From Rhodobiaceae bacterium (GTDB lineage: Bacteria > Pseudomonadota > Alphaproteobacteria > Rhizobiales > Tepidamorphaceae): a stretch of 64,000 nucleotides of DNA. Below, piece after piece: positions 8,622 through 16,524 of this stretch. Both the position numbers and the translations under genes were made by a program. Location of the stretch: positions 124,001-188,000 of the forward strand of contig JACKJP010000004.1 of assembly GCA_020637895.1 (NCBI GenBank), read 5' to 3'. Below the pieces are notes generated by a model. That model was not told the origin of the DNA. It saw nothing but the letters and a program-made list of their open reading frames with translations, and did not search any database. The first letter of the stretch is position 1, and each line of letters starts with the position of its first letter.

Positions 8622-9407
8622 TCAGCTGTTGGTCCAGTTCGGCTTTCTTTTCTCAGCGAATGCGCGCGGACCCTCAAGATAATCCTGGCTCATCCGCAGT
8701 GCCGCCACAGCCGGGAAATCGGTCGGGAACGATTTCAGGAATTCACCGTCGTACAGTGTTCTGCGGGCGGCCTGCTTGGTTGCGCGCAGGGCCATTGGCG
8801 AACATTCCAGCATTTGGCCGGCCCACTCTTTCGCGACATCGAGCGACTTGCCCTTCTCCGTGACAGCCGTCACGAACCCGAGTTCGTACCCTTCACGCGC
8901 CGAGACACGCCGGCCCGTGAGCAGAATGCCCATCGCGCGCGGCAGTCCGATCGCCTTTGGCAGATACTGTACGCCGCCGGCCAATGCTGCGAGCCCGACC
9001 TTTGGTTCGGGCAGGGCAAAGAGCGCGGTTTCATCCGCGATGACCAGATCGCACGCCAGCGCCAGTTCAAAGCCGCCTCCCATCGCCATGCCGTTGACCG
9101 CCGCGATGACGGGCTTGTCGAGATCGAACCGGGTTGAAAGGCCGGCAAACCCGCCGGGCGGAAACTGGCGGCGGCCGGAAACCTTCGCCTGCGCCTTCAG
9201 ATCGTTCCCGGTGGAAAACGCCCGCTCTCCCGCGCCGGTGACAATGGCGACCCATTGCTCGCGGTCCTGCTGGAAATCGTTCCACACGGCATCGAGCTCC
9301 AGATCGCCCTCATAGTGCAGGGAGTTCATGACCTCCGGACGATTGATCGTGACGATCGTCAGATGTCCGTGTTTCTCGACCGTGCAATATTCAAGTGATT
9401 TGGCCAC
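8622..9407 (-). CDS. Enoyl-CoA hydratase/isomerase (crotonase family)
   Basis: A 261-aa crotonase-fold protein. It carries the oxyanion-hole segments AFSTGNDLKA and AVNGMAMGGGFELALACDL, and the LPEPKVGLAALAGG segment where hydratases keep a catalytic glutamate. The GTG at 9407 is chosen because GGGAGGACAGGC precedes it; the longer reading frame to 9443 has no Shine-Dalgarno. It is the first gene of the leftward operon with the fused dehydrogenase, BVMO and esterase, 41 bp upstream of the dehydrogenase, and would hydrate or isomerise the enoyl-CoA that enzyme makes. Confidence 0.9.
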   Translation of the reverse strand: MAKSLEYCTVEKHGHLTIVTINRPEVMNSLHYEGDLELDAVWNDFQQDREQWVAIVTGAGERAFSTGNDLKAQAKVSGRRQFPPGGFAGLSTRFDLDKPVIAAVNGMAMGGGFELALACDLVIADETALFALPEPKVGLAALAGGVQYLPKAIGLPRAMGILLTGRRVSAREGYELGFVTAVTEKGKSLDVAKEWAGQMLECSPMALRATKQAARRTLYDGEFLKSFPTDFPAVAALRMSQDYLEGPRAFAEKRKPNWTNS

Positions 9408-9459
9408 GCCTGTCCTCCCGCCTGGAAATCTGGTTTTCACCATCTATCTCCAAACCAGA

Positions 9460-9471
9460 TTGACACGTCAA
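9460..9471. promoter_or_regulatory. TTGACACGTCAA near-palindrome, candidate operator over -35
   Basis: The element sits 53 bases upstream of the hydratase GTG. On the minus strand it reads TTGACGTGTCAA and offers a -35 hexamer TTGACG. It differs from the palindrome at 3794-3805 only in the central dinucleotide, which suggests that one regulator controls both leftward operons (inference). Confidence 0.45.
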
Positions 9472-9592
9472 CGCCTATCTACATGCAAAAAATGGTATAT
9501 TGGATTACGAATTTCGAGAGATTCGAGATGCGCCTGAATCCAGACGCCAATTCGAAATCGGCGCCGGCAATCATGATAGCGGAAACGAAATG

Positions 9593-9634
9593 GCCGTGCG
9601 GCGTTGCGAGCGCATACTCGCAACGCCGCACGGC
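9593..9634. terminator. Long perfect hairpin, 18-bp stem, probable terminator of the VOC gene
   Basis: GCCGTGCGGCGTTGCGAG, a 6-base loop, then the exact reverse complement. It lies 40 bp downstream of the stop of the leftward VOC gene and upstream of the hydratase promoter. The minus-strand tail is only moderately T-rich, so the hairpin rather than a U-tract dominates. Confidence 0.7.
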
Positions 9635-9674
9635 AATCATTGAACTCTGACGGGCTTGGCGCGCCGGCGCGACC

Positions 9675-10097
9675 TTAGTCGCGCTGCTTGTGCTCGCGTA
9701 CTTCGTGGACTTCGATGACGTTTCCGGCCGGATCGAAGAAGAAGACCTGATCGAAATCGCCCATCGCCCATTGACCGTAGTGGGAATAAGGCACGCCCTT
9801 GTCGTCGAGCAGTTTCTTGAACGAGGCAAGATCATCCGTGCGGAAAGCGATATGACCGCGGTCGAGCGGATTGACCGGATGGCCTGTGCGAACGCCGACA
9901 AGGTGGTCCTTCTCAGACATGTGAAACTGCACTTCCCCGTCCGTCAGATAGGTCGTCTGACCGGCATAGTCCTTCATTCCAACGCGCCGGGTATCCATTC
10001 CGGGCACGTCGTCCATCAGCAGGAGATCACGATAAAACTTGTCCATTTCCGGCTGCTGGGCAGAACAGACATTGAGATGATGAAACCAGATTTTCAT
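9675..10097 (-). CDS. VOC-family (glyoxalase/bleomycin-resistance/extradiol dioxygenase fold) protein
   Basis: A 140-aa single-unit VOC protein. The start MKIWFHHLNVCS puts a metal-ligand-like histidine in the first strand; a middle RGHIAFRTDD and a final strand NVIEVHEV supply the histidine and glutamate expected of a VOC metal site. The ATG at 10097 has GGGAGG 5 bases upstream. Such small VOC proteins are epimerases, isomerases or dioxygenases; in CoA-catabolism clusters methylmalonyl-CoA-epimerase-like roles are common, but the reaction cannot be assigned here. It diverges from the 3-hydroxyacyl-CoA dehydrogenase gene across a 115-bp intergenic region. Confidence 0.8.
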   Translation of the reverse strand: MKIWFHHLNVCSAQQPEMDKFYRDLLLMDDVPGMDTRRVGMKDYAGQTTYLTDGEVQFHMSEKDHLVGVRTGHPVNPLDRGHIAFRTDDLASFKKLLDDKGVPYSHYGQWAMGDFDQVFFFDPAGNVIEVHEVREHKQRD

Positions 10098-10212
10098 CGA
10101 ACCCTCCCTTAGAAAACTCACTGGTCAATTTTTATACTGAATAGTTATCTTGCCTGCGCTAGCCTGTCAATTGTCGGCATTCACAAGCCGGTAAGCCAGC
10201 AGGAGAACCAGC

Positions 10213-11178
10213 ATGCCCACCACCAGACATACGAGCCAGGCCAGGACCGTCGCCGTGATCGGCGCAGGCACCATAGGAGCAAGCTGGGTTTCCTTCTTCC
10301 TGTCAAAGGGTCTGACCGTCAAAGTCTGCGACAGCGATCCTGCCGGCCGTCACAGAACCCATGAGGCGATTGCTGCCGCATGGCCGGCGCTCACCGAACT
10401 TGGGCTCGACCGGTCGGCATCGCCGGATAACTGGACTTTCAGTACCGATCTTCAGGAAGCGGTTTCCGGTTGCGGATTTGTGCAGGAGAGCCTGCCTGAA
10501 CGCATCGAGCTGAAAGGCGAGGTTCTTCGCCGCCTCGGCGAAATTACCGAAGCACGGGTTATCATCGCGTCGAGCACATCGGGCCTGGCGATGAGCTTGC
10601 TGCAGCAAGGTTGCAGGCACCCCGAACGCTATGTTGTCGGGCACCCCGTTCACCCGCCCCACCTGACGCCGGCGGTCGAAGTCGTTGGCGGAAACGAGAC
10701 ATCCGCCGAGACGATAGATGCCGCAATCGCATTCTACCGCAGCCTCGGCAAGATGCCGATCCATGTTCGCAAGGAAGTCCCCGGATACGTAATTAGCCGG
10801 CTTCAGTCAGCACTCTGGCGCGAAGTCCTGAACCTGGTGCAGCGTGGCGTGGCAACGATCGAGGATATCGACATGGCCATCGCCAACGGGCCGGGTCTGC
10901 GGTGGGCGCTCAATGGCCCGGGCGCCGTGCACCACATGGCTGGCGGCGAGGGAGGAATCGACTATTTCATGCGACACCTGCATCCGGCGATGCAGAACTG
11001 GTGGCCGGATCTCGGCGAACCTGAAGTCGATGCCAGCTTCGTCGACGACGTCGTCTCCCAGGTCAAGGATGAGGTCGGCAGCGAGCCCGCAATCGAAATG
11101 ACCCGCAAACGTGACGAGGCGCTCGTTCGAATCCTGAAGGCGCGGCGCGGCTACGGGAACTATGGCGACGAGGCCTGA
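10213..11178 (+). CDS. 3-hydroxyacyl-CoA dehydrogenase family oxidoreductase (carnitine-dehydrogenase/lambda-crystallin type)
   Basis: A 321-aa NAD-dependent dehydrogenase. It has an N-terminal Rossmann motif VAVIGAGTIGASW, the QESLPERIELK segment, SSTSGL, and the catalytic-histidine region VGHPVHPPHLTPAVEVV, then the helical C-terminal domain (GYVISRLQSALWREVLNLV, GLRWALNGPGAVHHMAGGEGG). The GLRWALNGP pattern resembles the short single-domain group including L-carnitine 3-dehydrogenase and lambda-crystallin more than the multifunctional FadB type. GGAGAACCAGC precedes the ATG. It is alone on the plus strand, between the divergent VOC gene and a hairpin terminator. Confidence 0.88.
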   Translation: MPTTRHTSQARTVAVIGAGTIGASWVSFFLSKGLTVKVCDSDPAGRHRTHEAIAAAWPALTELGLDRSASPDNWTFSTDLQEAVSGCGFVQESLPERIELKGEVLRRLGEITEARVIIASSTSGLAMSLLQQGCRHPERYVVGHPVHPPHLTPAVEVVGGNETSAETIDAAIAFYRSLGKMPIHVRKEVPGYVISRLQSALWREVLNLVQRGVATIEDIDMAIANGPGLRWALNGPGAVHHMAGGEGGIDYFMRHLHPAMQNWWPDLGEPEVDASFVDDVVSQVKDEVGSEPAIEMTRKRDEALVRILKARRGYGNYGDEA

Positions 11179-11195
11179 TCGTTACGAAAAGAATT

Positions 11196-11215
11196 GGGGC
11201 GGCTCTCGCCGCCCC
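11196..11215. terminator. Bidirectional hairpin between converging genes
   Basis: GGGGCGGC-TCTC-GCCGCCCC, an 8-bp GC stem, lies 18 bp after the plus-strand dehydrogenase stop and 37 bp before the stop of the minus-strand TRAP gene. Its position between convergent genes supports a shared terminator. Confidence 0.65.
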
Positions 11216-11251
11216 GTCAGTTGCTCTCCTCATTGAAGAAGCGAAGTTCGC

Positions 11252-12280
11252 TTATTTGGCTGCGCTTTCTTCAATCAGTTTCCTGAAATCGGCCATGAAT
11301 GCCTTGGCCGTATCAGCGTCCTTCTGTTTGGCCAGATTGGCCTCAAACTCATCCCAGAATGGCGCCGCGCTCGACTTCAGTTTTGCAACTTCGGCTTCGG
11401 GCAGGTCATTGGTCTTGCCGCCGGCGGCCGCGAATACCTTCAGGCCGTCTTCCTCCGATTCGTCATAGGCAACGCCCATCGCTTCCTGCGCGATACGCGC
11501 GGCCTTGGAGACAGCCTCCTGCTGCGCAGGCGTGAGACTCGCCCAGACCGTTTCGCTCATGATGAAGGAAAGCGGCGTAGAGGCGAAATTGATGAGGGTA
11601 TAATATTTGGCGATCTCCTCCAGCTTGTATCCGGAGGCACTGCCGATAGGCATGATGACACCATCGATCGTCCCGCGCTCCATCGCGACATACACGTCCG
11701 TGATGGGCATATTGACTGTATTCGCGCCGAACTCGGCCATGATCTTGGTCTGGTCGTTGCCCGATCCGCGCAGCGTCATTCCGTTCAACTGATCGAGCGA
11801 CGATATCTGTTTGGTCTTGGTGAGCAATCCGCTCAGCGCGCTGACGCAGACGACGAGCGGTTTCACCGTGTCGAAGCTCTCGTTCAGATATTTCTCGCGC
11901 AGCTGGTCAAAGACCTTGCAGCCGTGAACCGCCGATGTGAAAGCAAATGGAAGCGAAGCGGCCTCGAAGAAGGGAAAGCGCCCGCGCGTGTAATTCGGCA
12001 CGATCAACGCCATGTCGGCGATGCCGTTTTCCACGATCTGAAGTTGATCGGCGGTCTTTCCCAGAACACCCGAAGCGAATACCTCGACTTTCAGTTCGCC
12101 GTTCGAGAACGCCTCGATGTTCTTTGCCATGGGCACGAAAACTTTCGTCGCCAGGAAATGCGAGTCCTTCACGAACAGGGACATCTTCAGATCCCGCGCC
12201 AGACCAGCCGAGGTCGTTGTGACCAGCCCGAATAGCGCCACGGCAAGGATTGTCTGAAACCGGTAACTGCGTAACTTCAT
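11252..12280 (-). CDS. TRAP transporter substrate-binding protein DctP (orphan)
   Basis: A 342-aa DctP-type binding protein with an N-terminal signal peptide (positive RSYR, hydrophobic ILAVALFGLVTTTSAGLA). The mature part contains the DctP segments KTADQLQIVENGIADMALIV, TKTKQISSLDQLNGMTLRGSG and VYVAMERGTIDGVIM. The ATG at 12280 follows AGGAGGAAATC. No dctQ or dctM adjoins it: upstream is a monooxygenase gene on the same strand, downstream a terminator. It must work with membrane subunits encoded elsewhere, possibly one of the other TRAP pairs in this window, or act as a sensor component. Confidence 0.9.
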   Translation of the reverse strand: MKLRSYRFQTILAVALFGLVTTTSAGLARDLKMSLFVKDSHFLATKVFVPMAKNIEAFSNGELKVEVFASGVLGKTADQLQIVENGIADMALIVPNYTRGRFPFFEAASLPFAFTSAVHGCKVFDQLREKYLNESFDTVKPLVVCVSALSGLLTKTKQISSLDQLNGMTLRGSGNDQTKIMAEFGANTVNMPITDVYVAMERGTIDGVIMPIGSASGYKLEEIAKYYTLINFASTPLSFIMSETVWASLTPAQQEAVSKAARIAQEAMGVAYDESEEDGLKVFAAAGGKTNDLPEAEVAKLKSSAAPFWDEFEANLAKQKDADTAKAFMADFRKLIEESAAK

Positions 12281-12348
12281 GATTTCCTCCTGATGTTCTT
12301 TTTGGATTCATTCATAGGTGGCAGGGACCCGATCGAGGCCGGCCGCGA

Positions 12349-13701
12349 TTACTCTCCAGGGGTCGCATAGTCTGGCCGTGACGGACGCTCCGTCAGCGCG
12401 GCAGCAGGCGTTCGGCGCACGCCGCTCACCGTGTAGTCTCGCGCCAGGTTCTTGCGATAGCGCACGGGATCGAGCTCGAGCATGTAACGATGCGTGTGCG
12501 GATACTGCTTTTGCTGATAGGCGAGATCTTCATCGATACGCCGGCGCATCTCTGCCTTTTCCGGCAGCTTGACCTCACCGCTCGCGATCGAGGCGACATA
12601 TTCGGACTGATCGTCCATCATCCGGATATTGCTGCCTCCCGAAGCGTCGAACAGGCCGACGAAGAAGACGTTGGAGAGCTCCGGGTGGACGATCCGGTTG
12701 TAGAGATCGACCCGGCCCTCACCGATGGGATCTGCGCCTGCGGGCATGAACGGCAGATCGGTGTGGTAGCCGATCGCGCCGATCATGGCGTCGACTTCAG
12801 CCGTCGTTCCATCGACGAAGTGGACGGTCTTTCCGTTTACGCGATCGATACCCGGCTTTGCCTTGATGCGTTCCCAGGCAATGTGGGAGATGAGCGTCGG
12901 ATGGCTGATCGGATGCGTCCGCCCGGTCGGCGTGCGGAAGCCCCACTGCTCCATCCGTCCGTGGAAGATGCGGGTCAGGAGAATGCGCAGCTTCACGCGC
13001 AAACTCCACGGCAGCCAGGGCTTTTCGACTTTCACCAAAATGCGCGACTGCGGCACGCCGAACATGAGGCGGGGCATGATGAGAACCGGATTGCGCGCGA
13101 CGAGATAGGTCATATCCGTAACGGTGCAGACATCGGCGGCGATATCGACGCCGCTGTTGCCCGGCCCGATGACCAGCACGCGTTTGCCGGTATAGGTTTC
13201 CGGAATGCGATAGGCGCCGGAGTGAATATAGTCGCCCGTGAATCCGTCGATCTCAGAGGGACGCTCGCGCGGAATGCTTTGATGGCCCGACGCGATTACA
13301 ATGCCGTCGAACCGTTCGCTTTCGCCGCTTCTCAGCCTGACGCGAACACCCTCACCATCCTGCTCGATCGCGACGACTTCGCTCTTGAACCGGATACGCC
13401 TGCGCAGATCGAAATGATCGGCATACTCGTTGAAATATTGCTCCATCTGAACCGTGTCGGGATAGAGCGGCGTGCCGGCAGGAAACGGGAAGTCGATATA
13501 GGAGCTGACCCGAGCTTCGGAATTGATGTGGAGCGAGCGATAGGCTGGACTGCGGCCGCTGTCGTTGTCGTAAACCCACAGGCCACCTATCTTTGAGCCT
13601 GTTTCGAAAATGGTGACCTCGATACCCTTGGCCAGCAGATTCTTGGCTGCACAGAGGCCTCCGGCGCCAGCTCCAATGACCGCGAAATGCTTCTTCTTCA
13701 C
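12349..13701 (-). CDS. Flavin-containing monooxygenase (FMO type)
   Basis: A 450-aa FAD/NADPH monooxygenase. The FAD motif GAGAGG is at about residues 10-15, the second Rossmann is VLVIGPGNSGVDIA, and the sequence FTGDYIHSGAYR matches the FMO signature FxGxxxHxxxY better than the BVMO one (tyrosine rather than tryptophan). AIGYHTDLPF and the C-terminal YQKQYPHTHRYMLELDPVRY are typical of the longer FMOs. The start is GTG at 13701 behind GGGGAGGAC. The enzyme would oxygenate a heteroatom or a ketone. It lies 68 bp upstream of the orphan TRAP binding protein and may share its transcript. Confidence 0.88.
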   Translation of the reverse strand: MKKKHFAVIGAGAGGLCAAKNLLAKGIEVTIFETGSKIGGLWVYDNDSGRSPAYRSLHINSEARVSSYIDFPFPAGTPLYPDTVQMEQYFNEYADHFDLRRRIRFKSEVVAIEQDGEGVRVRLRSGESERFDGIVIASGHQSIPRERPSEIDGFTGDYIHSGAYRIPETYTGKRVLVIGPGNSGVDIAADVCTVTDMTYLVARNPVLIMPRLMFGVPQSRILVKVEKPWLPWSLRVKLRILLTRIFHGRMEQWGFRTPTGRTHPISHPTLISHIAWERIKAKPGIDRVNGKTVHFVDGTTAEVDAMIGAIGYHTDLPFMPAGADPIGEGRVDLYNRIVHPELSNVFFVGLFDASGGSNIRMMDDQSEYVASIASGEVKLPEKAEMRRRIDEDLAYQQKQYPHTHRYMLELDPVRYRKNLARDYTVSGVRRTPAAALTERPSRPDYATPGE

Positions 13702-14029
13702 CTTAGTCCTCCCCTGACACGCTGAAGGTCCGCATTCGCCTCGCGCGTCATATTCCCGCTTCAGGCGTCATAGCGCCCGGTCATTGCCGTGGTGAAGCCC
13801 GCGGCCTTATTCTGTCATTGCCTTGGTCCGGCTCTTCTCCGGAGTGAGTCTCAGCCCTTAAGCAAACCCGTGAGAAGAAAACGTTACTCATTGGTATTTA
13901 CAATTTCGCCATGCGTCAAGCGCCTCCCCCGGTCAGGCATCGGCAACCCTACCGGAAAAAATAGATTGAATACTATTAGGATAATTATGTACCTGTGAGT
14001 ATGCGCAATTCCAAGGGAGGCGAAAGCAA
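13702..14029. promoter_or_regulatory. Divergent 328-bp intergenic region between FMO and acyl-CoA dehydrogenase
   Basis: No convincing gene. Toward the plus-strand dehydrogenase there is an AT-rich stretch with TTGAAT near 13970 and TAATTAT near 13983 as a weak promoter. The shared GAGTATG element is at 13997-14003, and GGGAGG precedes the ATG at 14030. The left half is GC-rich and featureless apart from an ACTCATTGGTAT stretch near 13880. Confidence 0.4.
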
Positions 14030-15205
14030 ATGATCCCCCGCTCCATTTTCGGCGAAGAGCACGAGATGTTCCGGCAGGCCGCCCGGCGCTTCATCGCTGA
14101 AGAAATCACGCCCAATTACCGTCAGTGGGAAAAAGATGGAATTGTACCCAGGGACATCTGGCTGAAAGCCGGAGCGGCGGGCTTTCTGTGCTGCACGATC
14201 CCGGAAACCTATGGCGGCGCCGGAGGCGACTTTCTCTACGCAACCGTTCTGAACGAGGAGATGGCGCGGGCCGGCGCGCTCGCGCCCGCATTCTACCTTC
14301 AGTCGGATATCGTCGCGCCCTACATCTTCAAGCATGGCACCGAGGAGCAGAAGCGCAGATATCTGCCGAAGATGGCGTCGGGAGAAATGGTCGCGGCGGT
14401 CGGCATGACCGAACCTTCGGGCGGCAGCGATCTTGCCGCCCTGAAGACGACGGCGCGCCGCGACGGCGACCATTATGTCGTCAACGGCCAGAAGGTCTTC
14501 ATCACGAACGGGATTGGCGCGGACATTCTTGTCCTTGCCTGCAAGACTGATCCTTCAGCGGGCGCGCGCGGCGTCAGCCTGCTCATCGTCGAGACGGCGA
14601 CCGAGGGATTTGCGCGGGGGCGCGCGCTCGACAAGATCGGGGCGCGTGCCCAGGACACGGCGGAACTCTTCTTTGCCGACATGAAAGTTCCGGCCGAAAA
14701 TCTTCTTGGACAGGAAGGCAAGGGCTTCTACGTGCTGATGCAGGAACTGGCGCAGGAACGCCTTCTGCAGGCGATCCGCGCGGTCACCTCGTCCGAGGCC
14801 GCGATCGAATGGACCATCGACTATACGAGCCAGCGCGAGATATTCGGCCAGACCGTCGCGGACTTTCAGAATACGCAGTTCAAGCTTGCCGAAATGCATG
14901 CCGAGACGCTGGCTCAGCGGGTCTTCCTCGACCGCTGTATTGAACTGCATGTGAAAGGTGAACTGAATGCGGTCGATGCGGCCGCGCTCAAACTGACGAC
15001 GGCGGAACTGCAGGGGCGCGTGGCAGACCAGTGCCTCCAGCTCTTCGGCGGCTGGGGATACATCAACGACTATCCGATCGCGCGCGCATTCGTCGACGCC
15101 CGCTTTACCCGGATCGGCGGGGGCAGCGTCGAGGTCATGAAGCAGATTATCGCCCGCGACATCCTCCCCAAGAACATCAAGCGCCCGACGGCGCGGCAGT
15201 CCTGA
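14030..15205 (+). CDS. Acyl-CoA dehydrogenase
   Basis: A 391-aa canonical acyl-CoA dehydrogenase: N-terminal helical domain (IFGEEHEMFRQAARRFIAEEI), middle beta domain with AVGMTEPSGGSDLAALKTTA and VNGQKVFITNG, and a C-terminal domain ending GGWGYINDYPIARAFVDARFTRIGGGSVEVMKQIIARD. The FAD-binding LFGGWGY and RIGGGSxEVMK segments are intact, indicating an active homotetrameric-type enzyme. GGGAGG lies upstream of the ATG. It is monocistronic, bounded by the divergent FMO promoter and a terminator at 15221. Confidence 0.93.
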   Translation: MIPRSIFGEEHEMFRQAARRFIAEEITPNYRQWEKDGIVPRDIWLKAGAAGFLCCTIPETYGGAGGDFLYATVLNEEMARAGALAPAFYLQSDIVAPYIFKHGTEEQKRRYLPKMASGEMVAAVGMTEPSGGSDLAALKTTARRDGDHYVVNGQKVFITNGIGADILVLACKTDPSAGARGVSLLIVETATEGFARGRALDKIGARAQDTAELFFADMKVPAENLLGQEGKGFYVLMQELAQERLLQAIRAVTSSEAAIEWTIDYTSQREIFGQTVADFQNTQFKLAEMHAETLAQRVFLDRCIELHVKGELNAVDAAALKLTTAELQGRVADQCLQLFGGWGYINDYPIARAFVDARFTRIGGGSVEVMKQIIARDILPKNIKRPTARQS

Positions 15206-15220
15206 CGCGGCGACAAGAAA

Positions 15221-15245
15221 AAGGGCCCGGTATTACCGGGCCCTT
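15221..15245. terminator. Bidirectional terminator hairpin
   Basis: AAGGGCCCGGT-ATT-ACCGGGCCCTT has a perfect 11-bp stem and a 3-base loop. It lies between the converging dehydrogenase (plus) and TRAP binding-protein (minus) genes. An A-run precedes and a TTT follows, so it can work for both. Confidence 0.85.
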
Positions 15246-15271
15246 TCCCAATCGGTCGATGTCTCGATTGA

Positions 15272-16303
15272 CTATCCGCCCACGTTTGCACGCAGTTCGT
15301 TAAGTGCGGCCTGAGGATCGGCCATACCCTTTTCCTTGGCGCGCTTGACCCAATCCTGCTCGATCGGCTCCAGGCGCTTCTTGATGTCGGCGACGAGTTC
15401 CGGGCTGGCTTCGGTAATCACGTTACCGTTGGCTTCCAGATCCTTGCGCGCCTTGATCTCCGCCGCCGCATAGGCCGCACCCACCTGCTTGGCCATGGCG
15501 AGACCGGAAATCTTGTCAATCGCTGCGCGGTCTTTCTCGTCAATCGCATTCCACTTGTCCTGATTGACGACCATGGCCATTACCGACTGGCCCATGCCAC
15601 CCTTGATGACCGTGACGTATTTCAGAACGTCCTGCAGCTTCCAGCCAAGGATCGGCTGGAACGCAAGGAACGACCCGTCGAGAATGCCCGAGCTCATCAG
15701 TTCATAGAGTTCCGAAACCGGCTTCTGAACCGGCACCGCATCCAGCGCCTGAATGATCGGGATCGCGGCGGCGCTCTGCGCCCGCAGCTTCAGGCCCTTC
15801 AGATCGTCGATCGTCTTGATGGGCTTGGTAGTGGCAAGAAACGTCGGGGTCGTCGAGAAGATCGTGATGACATGCCCGTTCTCGAACGGTTTCGTCGATG
15901 CCATATATTTCTGATAGATTTCATAGAAGGCGGGGGACAGATCTGCCACATCGCTTGAAAGCAGCGGCATCTCACCCAGTTCCTCAGGCACGTAGCGGCC
16001 CGGGGTGTAGCCGGTAATGCCGACGACAATGTCGGAACCGCCATCGCGGACGACATCGAACTGAACGGTCGGCGATCCGACGGCCTTCGGCAGGAACTCG
16101 ATCTTCACCCTGCCCTCGGTGACCTTCGCCACCTCTTCCGCCCACGGCTTCCAGACTTCTGTGTGCAACACATAGCTGGCCGGCAGCCAGGGCGCATATG
16201 TCAGCACCGTTTCAGCAGCGGCTTCCTTGGGCGACAGCGATACCGCTGACACCGCAATCGCCGCCGCGGCGACGAGGTGCGATAACCGGAAATTCTTCGT
16301 CAT
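15272..16303 (-). CDS. TRAP transporter substrate-binding protein DctP
   Basis: A 343-aa periplasmic binding protein. The signal peptide LVAAAAIAVSAVSLSPKEAAA is followed by a mature start ETVLTYAPWLPASYVLH. DctP hallmarks include TKPIKTIDDLKGLKLRAQS and PVSELYELMSSGILDGSFL. The ATG at 16303 (MTKNFR) has GGGAGG 7 bases upstream; an upstream in-frame extension lacks a ribosome site and would bury the signal peptide. It is the downstream partner of the dctQM pair, separated by 221 bp that hold its own likely promoter. Confidence 0.92.
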   Translation of the reverse strand: MTKNFRLSHLVAAAAIAVSAVSLSPKEAAAETVLTYAPWLPASYVLHTEVWKPWAEEVAKVTEGRVKIEFLPKAVGSPTVQFDVVRDGGSDIVVGITGYTPGRYVPEELGEMPLLSSDVADLSPAFYEIYQKYMASTKPFENGHVITIFSTTPTFLATTKPIKTIDDLKGLKLRAQSAAAIPIIQALDAVPVQKPVSELYELMSSGILDGSFLAFQPILGWKLQDVLKYVTVIKGGMGQSVMAMVVNQDKWNAIDEKDRAAIDKISGLAMAKQVGAAYAAAEIKARKDLEANGNVITEASPELVADIKKRLEPIEQDWVKRAKEKGMADPQAALNELRANVGG

Positions 16304-16444
16304 ATTTGTCCTCCCAGGACTCGGTTTTCTGCGGAGACGCCGGGAACCCGGCGCTACCGGATTGTACGAGCGCATGGCCTAGTCACTGCCCGCACCCTAC
16401 TTATCGGATATCATACACTCTTATTCGGATCAATTACTACTTAT

Positions 16445-16451
16445 GAGTATG
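16445..16451 (+). promoter_or_regulatory. GAGTATG element in dctP upstream region
   Basis: The AT-rich stretch 16400-16455 upstream of the TRAP binding-protein gene carries GAGTATG, the same heptamer core found upstream of several other operons in the window (13997, 22046, 30796, 31568). It is a candidate site for the local TetR regulator (inference). Confidence 0.3.
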
Positions 16452-16524
16452 TGCGCGAACGACGAGGCGTCTATATGCACCTCGTTTGCCGCGCGGTTTG
16501 GGCCCGCGGCGAGCCCGCCCTGAC

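Noticed and set aside
10127..10145. AATAGTTAT near the VOC/3-hydroxyacyl-CoA dehydrogenase promoter as another GntR site of the right-hand module
   Set aside because: It matches only nine bases and lacks the ATACAA half; too weak to include in the operator set.
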